Source of the DNA: Hippasteria phrygiana | Lineage: Eukaryota > Echinodermata > Asteroidea > Valvatida > Goniasteridae | Assembly: GCA_037893225.1 (NCBI GenBank) | Contig: JAZGUH010000057.1 | Location: 1,277,231-1,341,230, forward strand | DNA: 64,000 nucleotides | Direction of reading: 5' to 3' | Shown here: positions 43,571-54,539 of the stretch, piece by piece | Position numbering within the stretch: the first letter of the stretch is position 1 | How the letters are laid out: each line of letters opens with the position of its first letter | Program-made: the position numbers and the translations under genes | Notes under the pieces: model-generated | Seen by the model: the letters and a program-made list of their open reading frames with translations, nothing else | Databases searched by the model: none | Told to the model about the DNA's origin: nothing

Positions 43571-43670
43571 CATACGTGAGCTCAGTGAATTGGTAGAGCG
43601 GCGGTACAGTATTCCGGAGGTCGCAGGTGCGCCCTCCGCTCCTGCCAGTTTTCTTTGTTCACTTTGAAAA
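43571..43670 (+). mobile_element. tRNA-derived SINE, copy 2, decayed
   Basis: It keeps GAGCTCAGTGAATTGGTAGA and the tail CTGCCAGTTTTCTTTGTTCA plus CTTTGAAAA. The B box is mutated (GGTGCGCCCTCC). The head is not recognisable. Confidence 0.75.
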
Positions 43671-44221
43671 CGGATCCAATAAATTGTTCAAATGATAAAA
43701 TGATGACTAAAATGCATACTGGGGTCTTTTTCATTATCTTTAATCAAATCAATTCATGTTTCAAACATACATCCCAAAACTCAGGAAAATGCCCTCAACG
43801 AATATAACGCATTCGTTGAAGATACCGCAACTAGTCGTGGCACCATGACTTGTCAACAACTGAAAAATTGGTGGTTGTGACTCTGAGTAATGCCATCAAT
43901 GATGACTAGTCGCGCTAGTCGCACAGTGTACAGTACTAACAGGAGTCTTCATTCAGAGAAATTCTGATTCTATTAACTTTTTCTTTTTTTCCCACTTTAC
44001 TGATTTCAAGATCACATTCAAACTGGTACCATGAAAGTACAAAGCAAGAGTTCAAAACTGAGATCATACAGGTATGTTTTCATTTTTCTACTAGTAGGTT
44101 GTCTAATTTTGATGGGTTCAGTACTGCAGGGCCTTGCCACTACTTTACATGGAGCCATGTACACGTATGATGCCCCAATTTGTCCAAAGAATGAGCCATA
44201 TTATATTTATTGCATCTCACC

Positions 44222-44377
44222 TTAAAACCCTAACCCTAGGCATGTTTGCTAGAACCCTGCCAGACGCATCAGATTGCATACATGTACTTTGTCACATTGA
44301 CTTGTCTGGAGAGTCCAGCAAAGTGGAGCTGTCAGCACAGATGCACTGTGCTACGTCTGGCAGGGTTAGGGTTTTAA
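44222..44377. mobile_element. TTAA-flanked MITE with telomere-like ends, copy 1
   Basis: TTAA then AACCCTAACCCT on the left, AGGGTTAGGGTT then TTAA on the right, plus an inner inverted pair AACCCTGCCAGACG/CGTCTGGCAGGGTT. The left side has about 24 extra bases between the two repeat parts. TTAA duplications point to piggyBac or Kolobok-like mobilisation. Confidence 0.78.
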
Positions 44378-44911
44378 TTTGTAAACTGAATTTTTTGGAA
44401 TAAGGTAACGATTTGCAGTAGCACCATGTGGCAACTCTTTTGTGAGTTTGTCCTGTTTGTAGGCTTCTGAAAAGAACTGGGGTAACTCAACATTTTGGAC
44501 AGTACATGCATATTCGCGCATAGGAAATATTTGCGCACCACCTTTCTCCGTATGTGAAGTAATTAATTAGTAACTAAATATGGTTCCACATGGCCCTTGT
44601 AGAATGTGATGCAATGACCTTATTTGCCTCTATGCACGATTGGGCTACATTGATTTCGGAGGCAGTGCGTTTGAGGATGATGAGACTGGTGTGCGCCGAT
44701 GACACTTGGCTGCTTTTGAAGTATATTTTCTGGCAGGCAGTAACACTGGGGGAATGGAAGTATAGTCAAAGGCTCTATTTATTTTGTTCATGTGAGTGAA
44801 ATCCGTTGCTGAATCTTACAAATGTACATGTACATGTACATTTGTAGTTGCGCGAAAATCACCAACACATGGATACTGTAGTCTGCCCGTCGTCAGGTAC
44901 AATGTATGAGG

Positions 44912-45391
44912 GATTACAACGGTGTAGTTGTGTACATAAAGTAGTGGCTGGAAGCGATGGAGGGTGATGATGATACAACTGAGTAGTTGTGTACATAAAG
45001 TAGTGGCTGGAAGCGATGATGATACAGTAGTTGTGTACACCAAGTAGTGGCTGGAAGCGATGGAGCGTGATGGTGATACAACTGAGTAGTTGTGTACATA
45101 AAGTAGTGGCTGGAAGCGATGGAGGGTGATGATGATACAACTGAGTAGTTGTGTACATAAAGTAGTGGCTGGAAGCGATGGAGGGTGATGATGATACAAC
45201 TGAGTAGTTGTGTACATAAAGTAGTGGCTGGAAGCGATGGAGGGTGATGATGATACAACTGAGTAGTTGTGTACATAAAGTAGTGGCTGGAAGCGACGGA
45301 GCGTCATGATGATACAACTGAGTAGTTGTGTACATATAAAGTAGTGGCTGGAAGCGATGGAGCGTGATGATGATACAACTGAGTAGTCTGT
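44912..45391. repeat. 59-bp minisatellite, about 8 units
   Basis: The unit contains GTAGTGGCTGGAAGCGATGG, GGTGATGATGATACAAC and TGAGTAGTTGTGTACATAAA. One unit is shortened by 15 bp (near 45015). The - strand stays open in all three frames across the array, which produces long but meaningless repetitive translations. Confidence 0.93.
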
Positions 45392-45524
45392 GCTGTGAAC
45401 CCTACAAATTCATAACAGAGAAGAGTTCTCATATGGTGCTTCCACAAATCTTTACCTTATTGGCTATTCCTACCTTCACCATGCAAACCTTCAAATCTTA
45501 TCTGAATTTTTTTGTATAACAAAA

Positions 45525-45860
45525 TAATAATAAAAATGAATCAAACTCCTGCAAACTGCTTATAATTGACCTGAAATGTACAACAAAAATAAGCTGGCCT
45601 AACGTTTCAAACTTAAGCAAGTTCTTTCTCAAAGGCAAATGACAGCGTACAAGAAAAAAACATGTACATGTGCAGTGTGTACATGTATGTACGTGTACAT
45701 GTAGGGAACACACAAGCAAGAGGGTGGGTGGAGAAACACAAAAGAGAGGACCAAAAGTCAAAATGTGGCAGTGGGTGAGCATCAAAGGGAGTATACAGAG
45801 AGGGGAAGGGACACCAAGGAACAAAGGAGCGTTGTAATAATGTAATGTAAAATAATGTAA
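45525..45860 (-). mobile_element. Penelope-like 3' fragment, 5'-truncated
   Basis: Homologous to 58025-58260: AATGAATCAAACTCCTGCAA, GACCTGAAATGTACAA, the hammerhead-like block and GGGTGGGTGGAGAAACACAA in the same order. No coding part remains. Confidence 0.8.
45597..45636 (-). ncRNA. Hammerhead-like motif in Penelope fragment
   Basis: GCCT/AGGC stem I (4 bp), a TTGAGAA core, stem II GAACTT/AAGTTT with a GCTT loop, then GAAACGTT. The palindromic ACGT would be the short stem III. The core deviates from CTGATGA at two positions, as in the sister copies. Confidence 0.45.
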
Positions 45861-47285
45861 TGTCAGAAGACATCCTGAAGTAAATGCTATGTACATCTAC
45901 CAGGAAGGGAAAAAAAACAATTATTTTAAACTACAACAAACAACACAGAGTACATTTACATTGTGTACATGTACATGTACAAATGTACCTTACCAGTAGA
46001 TCTGTAAACGTATCAAAACAGCTTCCAAACTACATGTACATGTACATGTAGTCAAGGTTGTCATCTGACAAAAAAGACCACTTTTAGTCATTCCAATATA
46101 GCAAGAAATGTCACCATTTACACTATAGATTAGTTCAAGGACCGTCAAAAATGTATACAAGGACATCACTGATGAGACCAAACATACAATGTCATAAACA
46201 AATCATTCAACCAGGAACAAAAACAAGGAAGGGAAACATTTTACAAAATACAGTCCAATGCGAATGAGGCTTTCGTGTACATATGTATGCCATTAATTGC
46301 CAAGTCTAAAGTGTACGATGAATTCAGTCCAGAACTCCTGGACTTAAAAATTAAAATAACGTATGCCGTTTGTTAATTTAATTTCACCTTAACCCCTGGC
46401 ACTTTTATTGGGAAGTGTCCTAAACTTGTCAAAATCTACTGTGTGCAGTACAATTGTACATGTACATTTTTTGTACATCTACATAATGTACATTGTACAT
46501 ACTGGGTAACTGGTACACATGTACATGGCACATTTTTTTTTTAGCCGTGTTTCCATTGGATTTTTTTCCACGGCCTCGCGGAAACTTGCCGCGACATGCC
46601 TTTGTGTAATTCTACCATGCGTTTCCATTTTGGACTTTTATAACCATGACAGAAAGTATATTTGCTTTGCGAGGCTGGCAGAATGTCACACATGTTGCGG
46701 CCACTGTGCACAATCACCTTTGACCTATAAACGCAGGGGTCGAATTTCAGTTAAAAATCTTTCACCTCATTCACCAGAGTGTTTTACAAGGATAGACATG
46801 TTAAATTCTGTACATGTACATGTACAATGTACATGTAGCAAACCCACAAATAAGAAAATTAACTTTTCTTTACTCTTGTTACATATTTTACAAAATGGAT
46901 AAAACTCTCCTAATAACATTTGCAAGTTCAATATGACAATTCCTACTGAAATCAGGGCAAAATGCTAATGAAAATCGAGAACAATTTCTTTTAACGGCTC
47001 CATCCTGAATATGCCCTGTAAATTGAAGCATGTCACGATGTGGTCAGCCTCCAATTATTGCACAGGACATGTTACCACCTGCTTTCCATCAGAATGTATT
47101 AATGGAACTGATGTTGCTCTATCTTGGGTTGAACGAGGAAATCCTTCAATTAAAGCTGTGGTGATGCATGTACAGTTGTACACTGCAGTTCCTGTGACTA
47201 CATGTACGTGTATAGGCTGACCCCTATACTATAGCCTTGAAGAGGAGGGGGATTTGCCCTCTTAAATACATACATCTATGTATGT

Positions 47286-47955
47286 CTAAAGCCCTGTCCG
47301 CACTGGACTTTTTTTTGTAAAACTTACCAAGACGATGGGTACTTTCCCATTTTAAGTCCAGTGCGGACAGCCTACATTGTAGGATGTTTTCCTCTCAGAT
47401 ACTTTTCCTGAGTCCAGCGGTTACTTCTACCGGGCAACTACTGCTGCCCAGGAAAACTGACCAGGTAACTTTTCCCAAGATGATACATGTACATGTACAT
47501 TGTAAGTCCAGTGCGGACAATACAAGTCGGTAAAAGCGGCTCAGGAAAGCGTACATCCGGCCTGAGCGCAAGGTCATCATGCTTCAAAGGGAAACCACGC
47601 ATGCGCTTTGCATTGTTTCACCGCGGTGTGGTGCATTATAAAAAATGGTCGCAATCATGGCAGATTTTTATTATTGAAACAGTAGGAAGTTTGATTGGTG
47701 CTAAAGACGTAGGCCTGCGTGTACACATCAGCCGGAAAAATGAAAAGGCACGCGTGATTTGGGTCAATCGCGTCAATGTAGAAAGGTCAAGCAAAGCGCC
47801 CTCGTGAGTCAATATATTGACAGCTCGGTTACTTCTACCATGGTCTCGGTAAAATTTTCCCGTGTCGAAAGTCCAAGTGCGGACAGTGGTCACATTTGAC
47901 CATTTTTCATTTTACCATCGTCTCGGTAAAACCTTCCGAAAAAAAGTGTACAGAT
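47286..47955. mobile_element. Degenerate MITE with GTCCGCACTGGAC motif
   Basis: The left end AAAGCCCTGTCCGCACTGGA is followed by several inverted or direct repeats of GTCCAGTGCGGACA (47355, 47508, 47868). TTACCAAGACGATGG on the left pairs with CCATCGTCTCGGTAA near 47920. The right terminus is eroded. No ORF is present. Confidence 0.6.
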
Positions 47956-49219
47956 GTGTACAGATTTTTCCAAGCATGTACACTGTGCAGTGTACATACA
48001 TGTACATGTACATGTGTACATACATAGTTTGTTTTTCCTTTGTGTTACCCCCAGTGTAATTTTCATAAAGTTAACCGTGAAAACTTCTCAAAATGTGGTT
48101 TTGTGTAGACTGAGCCATATTTAAATCTATGCAAATTAGTGGGCGTATCCATTTCAACCATTCATTGAGAAATGCTTCAATGCTTCTCTGCACTTGGGGC
48201 TGCTCGCACATGGTTCGTGCCTCCTGCTGATAAGCTCTAAATAAATCGGCTGGTTCACGCGGATTGACTGTTGGCATCTACACAATTCGCTGGTACCCGT
48301 CGATAGTCTAGTGGGCGGGCTGAACGCAACCTTGCCGTGAAAATCACCAGAAAAATTAGAGCAAGCAGAACAAATATAACACAAAGGGGACACATAGCTG
48401 ATTAAATACATGTAAATCCATCGATTGCTGTATTTAACATCGAGCAAGGAGAATAATGTTTACCCTCCCGTGGCTGAATTAAACGGAAGGATGGATTATT
48501 GTATCCTTTGCTTGGAATATTAATGCTCACCTGTTCCGACAAGCTACATGTATGTTTTAAAGAATCGGTACTCATTACAATGTCAGTATTCATTCGCCCT
48601 GAAAAAAAAGTACGTCTGAAATATAATATCCTGCACCCCTAGACCTGACACCTTATAAAGTGATTGACAGCTCAACTTTTGGGAGTTATACAATTATTTA
48701 TACATTGAAATTTGTAATACCATGTAACAAAATGTATATAATGGGTTCAGCTCCAGAGTTTCTTTGTGTAGGGCGCCCTGGACTGCAAAGCCTGCGAAAA
48801 TATAACATTAAAAAATATTCCAAGCCAACCACACGTGGCATCTGGGGAGTACATTTATCCAGCGTGCATGGGTGATGGAGTGATCGAAATATTGCACAAA
48901 TCCAGCCATGTGGTGCTTGACTACCAGCATTTCAAAGTCATCCTGAATGTTTCATTAAAACTATTAAAAATCGTCTGTCTTAAAAAGGGAACAAGGGAAA
49001 TTCTCTGGTCACATCGAACACACCGATTATAAATAACGTACAGTGGCCTACTTTCATTTTCTCATCTGACGAAATCTTGTGGTTAAAAACTCTAAAAGTT
49101 TTAGCGAACATTTTTTTCTTCGGTTCGGGATCATTCTTTTAAAATGCTAATTTAATTAATAAAATTAAATGTGATTCAACAACTCGCAGAAAAAAATATA
49201 AAAAGGGGAGAAAACATTT

Positions 49220-49816
49220 TGTTTCGGTTTAAAGTCTAAGTTTATAATAGGCCTAATGGACAAGCCGTCAGTAAATCTGCGATAAGATGCAAAATCTATT
49301 AAAACGTTCTAAAATATCTAAAGTATACAATGAGGCTTGAGCGTACTCCGCACTTCATTGTAATATTTAGTTTCATTCACATGCAAATTAGCCAGCCAGC
49401 TCTGGCCATTTGAAGCACGATATGTAGGCAAGGGAAATACCCCCCCTTGTGTCGGTCATTGTGTTCCCGGAATCTCAGGAATTCTTTTAAGAAATCTAGG
49501 GGGATATGTTAGGTAACAATAGTCTGGAGTGTATAGGGTAATGGCTCTGGCTGGTACGGTGGCGGTAACAAAGAAAAGACTTTGATCCATATATCCCCAG
49601 ACTAACATTAGACTACACTGTTTCTCAATATTGATGGCTGGCCTAAGAACGGCCTCAAACAATGACTGGTGACAAACCCGTCCGGCGATTATGTAGTTAT
49701 GAGTGAACTTTTGCGACATTTCAATCATGCTGAAATTTGACGATTTGATCGACATATCGGCGATATCGCGAGGTAAAAAAAATCAACTACAAAAAAAATC
49801 AATATCGTCAGCCCTA
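49220..49816. mobile_element. hAT-like element, 5'-incomplete copy without the foldback insertion
   Basis: Homologous to 19830-20983 from GGTTTAAAGTCTAAGTTTAT to the right terminus TATCGTCAGCCCTA. At 49607-49632 it reads CCCCAGACTAAC then ATTAGACTAC, uninterrupted where the other copy has the 20131-20772 insert. The left terminus is missing. A SINE starts 7 bp beyond its right end. Confidence 0.85.
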
Positions 49817-49822
49817 CTTCTG

Positions 49823-49970
49823 ACTAGCGCCCACCCGAACAAAGATACCGACAATATGGGAGACAGCCAACATAGGGCAAGATAGCTCAGTTGGTAGAGC
49901 GCTGGTATGGTAACCCGGAGGTCGCAGGTTCGAATCCCGCTCCTGCCAGTTTCTTTGTTCACTTTGAAAA
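49823..49970 (+). mobile_element. tRNA-derived SINE, copy 3, best preserved
   Basis: The head begins TAGCGCCCACCCGAACAAAG and has GGGAGACAGCCAACATAGGG. The tRNA part has A box TAGCTCAGTTGG (49883-49894) and B box GGTTCGAATCC (49928-49938), and the tail CTGCCAGTTTCTTTGTTCAC ends in TTTGAAAA. The anticodon stem is mismatched and there is an unrelated 5' head, so this is not a functional tRNA gene. It has internal pol III promoter boxes. Confidence 0.88.
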
Positions 49971-49983
49971 TGTATTGACGATT

Positions 49984-50184
49984 TAAGAAACTTTGTTTGA
50001 AAAGCTCCATCTATGTTACACTCCCATTAATTAACGAACAATTTATGTACATTTTGTAGCTGAAACATGAATGGGTTGACTACTCGCAGGAAGGCACAAC
50101 CGGCCAGGTAAATGTACATGTACAATTGTATGTACAGTAGTCTTTTTAACACCATGGCTATGGCCATCGTCTGTATTCAAGAGG
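49984..50184 (+). repeat. Direct dispersed repeat, copy 1 (copy 2 at 50908-51072)
   Basis: It shares GTTTGAAAAGCTCCATCTA, CAGGAA, CCAGG, CCATGGCTATGGCCATCGTC and ATTCAAGAGGTTA with 50908-51072. A TTAA MITE interrupts copy 1 at the GAGGTTA point. Confidence 0.75.
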
Positions 50185-50421
50185 TTAACCCTAACAGCCC
50201 AAGCCATTTTACTAGAATCCTTCCCTAACCACACAAACTCCAACACTGTGAGTAAACCAATGGCACATTCTTTGTACTTACAATTACATCTAGACAAAAT
50301 CAGGGCATCATGATCAAGTCCCATGCAAAGTTATGGTGCCAAGGCTCTACAGTACCCAATCACACAAAATTCAACACAATGGGGTGTTTGATTTTGGCAG
50401 GTTAGGGATGGTTAGGGTTAA
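50185..50421. mobile_element. TTAA-flanked MITE, copy 2
   Basis: TTAACCCTAACAG on the left and GGTTAGGGTTAA on the right. The sequence before it matches copy 2 of the direct repeat, which continues as GAGGTTACTGTAG without an insert, so a near-empty paralogous site exists. Confidence 0.7.
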
Positions 50422-50907
50422 AGTGCTGTACATGTGTGTAAATGTACCTCCAAAATTAAGGCACAAAATTATGTACATGTACATATTGTAGACAATGTAT
50501 TGTGTATGGGAAGAATTTGGCCACTATTTTTCAATTTACAGCAAATTTGGACACCTGCTGCAGGCAGAGTTCTCTATTAAAAGTTCTAAATTTTAAGCTT
50601 GGTGGGCAGTGACATGGAGCCTTTGGGCATACATGTACATGTATGTAGTCAAGGTGATCACATAATTTTGTTGGGTCTTTTTGTCCAATTCTTGTTAGGA
50701 TTATTGGTGTCTTAGTCTTGGACAGCATCCAGAATGTTCAACTTGGCAGACAGATTTTAAAGCTTGGTGGCCACTTGTGTCCAGCTGACACTGATGAGGG
50801 CTGGTATACAAAATGTACCATACATTTTGTAAATATGCAAAGAATAGGCACCGCACTGAATAGAGTGGTCCTATTAATCGCACTTGGAGCCCCCCTTTCG
50901 TGTGAAT

Positions 50908-51072
50908 GAAAGATTTGTTTGAAAAAGCTCCATCTACAATTCTACCTGTACATGTACGTATTCATTACACTCGTGGATTCAGTATGCGCAGGAATGCGTG
51001 TATAGACATCAACCAGCCAGGTGGTCTTTTCCAAACCACGGCTAGGGCTGTCGTCCAGATTCAAGAGGTTAC
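50908..51072 (+). repeat. Direct dispersed repeat, copy 2
   Basis: Homologous to 49984-50184. An open frame of about 100 codons covers it (50906-51211) but has no recognisable domain, and the paralogous copy is not open. Confidence 0.7.
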
Positions 51073-51229
51073 TGTAGAGGGACGGCGTCCTACATATGTA
51101 CGTGTAGCACACAAAACTGAACAGGAGGACTTTGCTAGAAATCCAGGTTTAAAAATCAGTTTACATGTACCTGCAAAAATATTCTTGGCATCATCTCTGC
51201 CAACAGTTTAATAGTCCATCTTTCCCGAT

Positions 51230-52180
51230 AGGTACAAAAATGTAGTAGAAATATTCCTTCGATGTCAAAAAAAGTAGACATTTCCAGCTCAAAATCATCT
51301 CGACGTGCTGCTGACTTCACAAACAAGAGGAGCAACTACATGTACATGTACATGTAACCCCCAACTCCCCTAAATAATATCACGGATGTACCTCCATTAT
51401 AGTACATGAAGTTACGTGTTTTAGTGATGATTAATAGTGATTTCTATAAATCAGAGAAGACTTTTCTACAATGTCATTTGAGGTGATGAGTTCGTCAATT
51501 ATGGACTGAAGTTTTTTTCACATGTGAAAACCAGACTAAAAGTTTGAGTTGGTTTTAAATTGGCAGGTATCAGATTTTATTCATTCCTTATGGGTGGACA
51601 TTTCTTTTTTATGTATAAAAAAACGGGAAGGTATCCATAGGTGAGTTGTTTTTTAATTATAAAGTCATGTTGCACTTGAACGATTTAATGAAGCTATATG
51701 AAACATCCGAAAAATAAATGAAATCAAACTTGGCTCCACTCGAGAAGTGTTAATTTCTAAAAGCCAATGGTTCACTAGTAATTCTCATAACTGCTACAGT
51801 ACTTCTGACAGTCAGTAACAAAATAAGAACATTTTAAAAACAAAATCTTTTCTATTTTGTTATTATTATTATATCATTGAAGAATAAAATTGTAATAAAT
51901 AAATAATTATAGTAAATATCCAAATTTGTTTTTCTTTATTTGGAAATACTTTTTAATGATCAATTTCTCTGAGAAATAATTTAGTTTTGTGCCATATGTA
52001 CAATTATATTTGTTTTTAATGATATTTGCAAAAGGTGGCTCTCCACAATTGAATCAGAAATTCAGAATTAATAAATAAATGAATAAATAATGAAAGAAAG
52101 AAAGAAAAAAAGAAGGAGAATCATTAAGTATACACGTATGTAATGTTATACCAATCCTTGCCAAATTTTGTTGGAGGTGT
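51230..52180. other. No gene; AT-rich
   Basis: AT-rich sequence with short GAAA runs near 52090. No gene or repeat was recognised apart from an ACATGTACATGT run at 51339. Confidence 0.45.
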
Positions 52181-52684
52181 CATTTAGTGCAATTATTTCA
52201 GTGCGGAGCACCAAGTCTTCGTTTTTTCTCCATTGTGAACTACAGGAAACACTTCGGTTGGTCGCAAGTTTTACCTATTAAAAAAGGTATGAGGGTGCCC
52301 TTCACCATGAGCAACAACTTCCTGTTTCACTTTTTCAGCAGAGTGTCCAATCTTCCCCTTCTAGGATCTTTGCCTACATGTACAATGTACATGTACAATG
52401 TACTATAAATAACTCTGGTAGCAAGCGTGCATGGGTGTCCGGATGAGTGTGAGATGGTTTATTGAGGGTAATCAACCGTGTGACCCCGTATCCACATACG
52501 AGGTGGGGATGAACCCCCTTTCCAGTAGTAGTACAATCCCCATAAAAAATAGAAGGCACCCCTTTTTAAACTCGGTGTTTGAAAAACCCAATATTTTATG
52601 CAATGTGTTGTTGGGGAGGAAAAAGACACGGAGGCTGGGGAGAAATGAAGTTACATAGGCATGATACATGTAGGTTTAATATAC

Positions 52685-52810
52685 ATATGCGCCTATCAAT
52701 TGATTCCACCCCCCCCCCTCCCCCAGGCTGCCCCACCTCCGAGATGGGGATTTGGTTACGTTTTTTAAGCCCCAGGGTGGGGATTTTAGTCATTATACAC
52801 TGGGGATAGA
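52685..52810 (+). repeat. Poly(C)-CAGGCTGCCCC dispersed repeat, copy 2
   Basis: It shares GCCTATCAAT, a C run, CAGGCTGCCCCA and AGGGTGGGGATTTTAGTCA with 31000-31140. Confidence 0.75.
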
Positions 52811-53239
52811 GGATGTACGGTAGACATCCAGAATTTCGGCACCATTCGAGTCGATTATTACTATTTTTCAACATTGATTTACCTGGAACTCCCTTCGACA
52901 CAGCACGTAGGCATAGCGCATGTTGCGATACTACAACTAAATCGATCCCGTACCTGCTTTGGTAATGTCACTTGACTTTGTAAGACGTTCGTATTGTCCG
53001 GAAATTCGGCACCCTGTGCGGAAGTTTGGCATTTCGTGATCGCAATTTCCGCACCGTTTTCTTTTCTTTTCTAAATGCAGCAAGCAGGTATAAGGCGCCA
53101 AGTGAACCGAAAAATGTATTTGCAAATTCGTATCTGAACATTTTTCAAAACTTTTAAATCTAACGTAAAGTTTAAAGTAAATTTTTCTAAACACCATTCA
53201 AGTCATTCCATGCATACAATATTCAACATGTTAACTTAC

Positions 53240-53405
53240 AGTGGATGATGTCGCGGAGCGCAGGTTGTTTATTACGTGCCGAAATTCGGGTCACTTTACG
53301 ACCCCTGTGCGTAATTTCGTCATCCCCCATAAGAGTACACACCACCACTTTGTACAAATAATCTGCCACTGACAGCAGCACAAACAATTCAGAAAAAACT
53401 TCCAT
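53240..53405 (-). CDS. Weak candidate first coding exon, unidentified
   Basis: An ATG at 53405 opens MEVFSELFVLLSVADYLYKV, a hydrophobic N-terminus that could be a signal or membrane segment. It continues with a basic stretch (THRGRKVTRISARNK) for 55 codons to a strong donor, ACT then GTAAGT. No domain was recognised and no downstream exon was identified. A GAAATTCGGCACC motif recurs around it (52833, 53000, 53276), so the frame may be part of a repeat. Confidence 0.2.
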
Positions 53406-53642
53406 TTTAACCACTTTGACATTTAAAAATGGCTGAAATTATCACTTTCATCTTTAACCCCATCTACAAGGAATCCTAAAAACTTTCTAAAAAATAGTTC
53501 ACCTTTTCCGGAGAGATTTTTAATCAGTTTTTTTGCAAGAATTTGCCTGGCAACCACTTGCATGCGCACTACCGTTTGGGCTGGCTGCGCGGTAGTCTTG
53601 AAAAGTGTTTTCTGGAGATATACGTGTACAATGTATATGTAG

Positions 53643-54213
53643 TCAGACGTATGAAGCTCAATTCTGGTATACAACCATGCACGTTTTAATGGAGTATCGC
53701 TGCACATGCGCAATTCTGGTGGTTGCATCTGTATTGCACATGTGAAAGTGTGATGTTATATAAATCCCTCCTATGCAAACATACGTTCTGAGCCATGTTG
53801 TTGTATGGGTCAAAATCAGTCAAGGTGATTGTTTTTGACCCTCCTGCCATAGTACAAAACCACATGTAATCTGATCATGTCTGTGTAAAAGTATAGCAGG
53901 GGAGGTAGGACTGATTTTGACCTTTTAAATAGTAGGAGGGTTTGAATACAATGTAGGCCAACTTTTTGGAAACAAAAATTTGCATTTGTTGTTTTCAGCT
54001 TTAATCACGGGTTTGGCTGGGTTAGGTTTAGGGTTAGGGCAGTTGATCCATCAAAGTGGTAGAAATGGCACAGAATATGAAAATTTTGCACCGCACGACA
54101 AATAAAACAAGATTTATATGACGTCAGATTCAGAAGCTCCATTGCGCATGTGCAGCGATACTCCATTGAAACGTGCATGGTTGTATACCAGAATTGAGCT
54201 TTATACATCTGAA
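53643..54213. mobile_element. Foldback MITE with about 70-bp arms
   Basis: Arms 53643-53712 and 54141-54213 are almost perfect inverted repeats, including AATTCTGGTATACAACCATG and GGAGTATCGCTGCACATGCG. The interior has GTTAGGTTTAGGGTTAGGG near 54016. No ORF is present. Confidence 0.85.
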
Positions 54214-54311
54214 TGGATATAGCTCGTTTTCTGTGCTGGCCAGAACTTTAACTGAATTTCGTTTGTAACCTCTTCCAGGCTCCTCAAACGATGTAGTGTG
54301 GCACCTGACCA

Positions 54312-54532
54312 GAGTTGTATTTGAGTCCCTGCAAGTCCTTTTACAAGTACCTGCAAGTCCATCACAAGCCCTCCAGTCCTAATCCTAATCGCAAGCTATT
54401 CAAATGAGCTTTGACAAAGGCATTCCTTTGTCATTGTTCATCCAGTTACTTGTGACCATCTTTATAAAAGGACTTCTGACTGGGCTTGCGAAAGGACTTG
54501 TGAAAGGACTTGCAGGGACTCGACTCCAACTC
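54312..54532. mobile_element. Short foldback element with GAGTCCCTGCAAGTCC ends
   Basis: The left arm AGAGTTG...GAGTCCCTGCAAGTCCTTT and the right arm, AAAGGACTTGCAGGGACTC...CAACTCT, are inverted. The AGTTG...CGAGTCC style of end is common in hAT-related MITEs; that assignment is inference. Confidence 0.75.
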
Positions 54533-54539
54533 TGCACCC

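Noticed and set aside
44222..44377. Interstitial telomeric array
   Set aside because: Only two CCCTAA-like units occur at each end, in inverted orientation with TTAA outside them. That is a MITE terminus.
44816..45335. Long repetitive open frames on the - strand
   Set aside because: They are translations of the 59-bp minisatellite in different frames, with no support as genes.
45660..46520. CRISPR-like array from repeated ACATGTACATGT words
   Set aside because: Units are of irregular spacing, purely simple-sequence and genome-wide here. There are no spacers or cas genes, and the DNA is eukaryotic.
49879..49950. Functional tRNA gene
   Set aside because: A and B boxes are present, but the anticodon stem is mismatched, a non-tRNA head precedes it, and three other copies share the same tail, so it is a SINE.
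50906..51211. 101-codon protein-like open frame
   Set aside because: It lies over a dispersed direct repeat whose sister copy (49984-50184) is not open, and no domain is seen.
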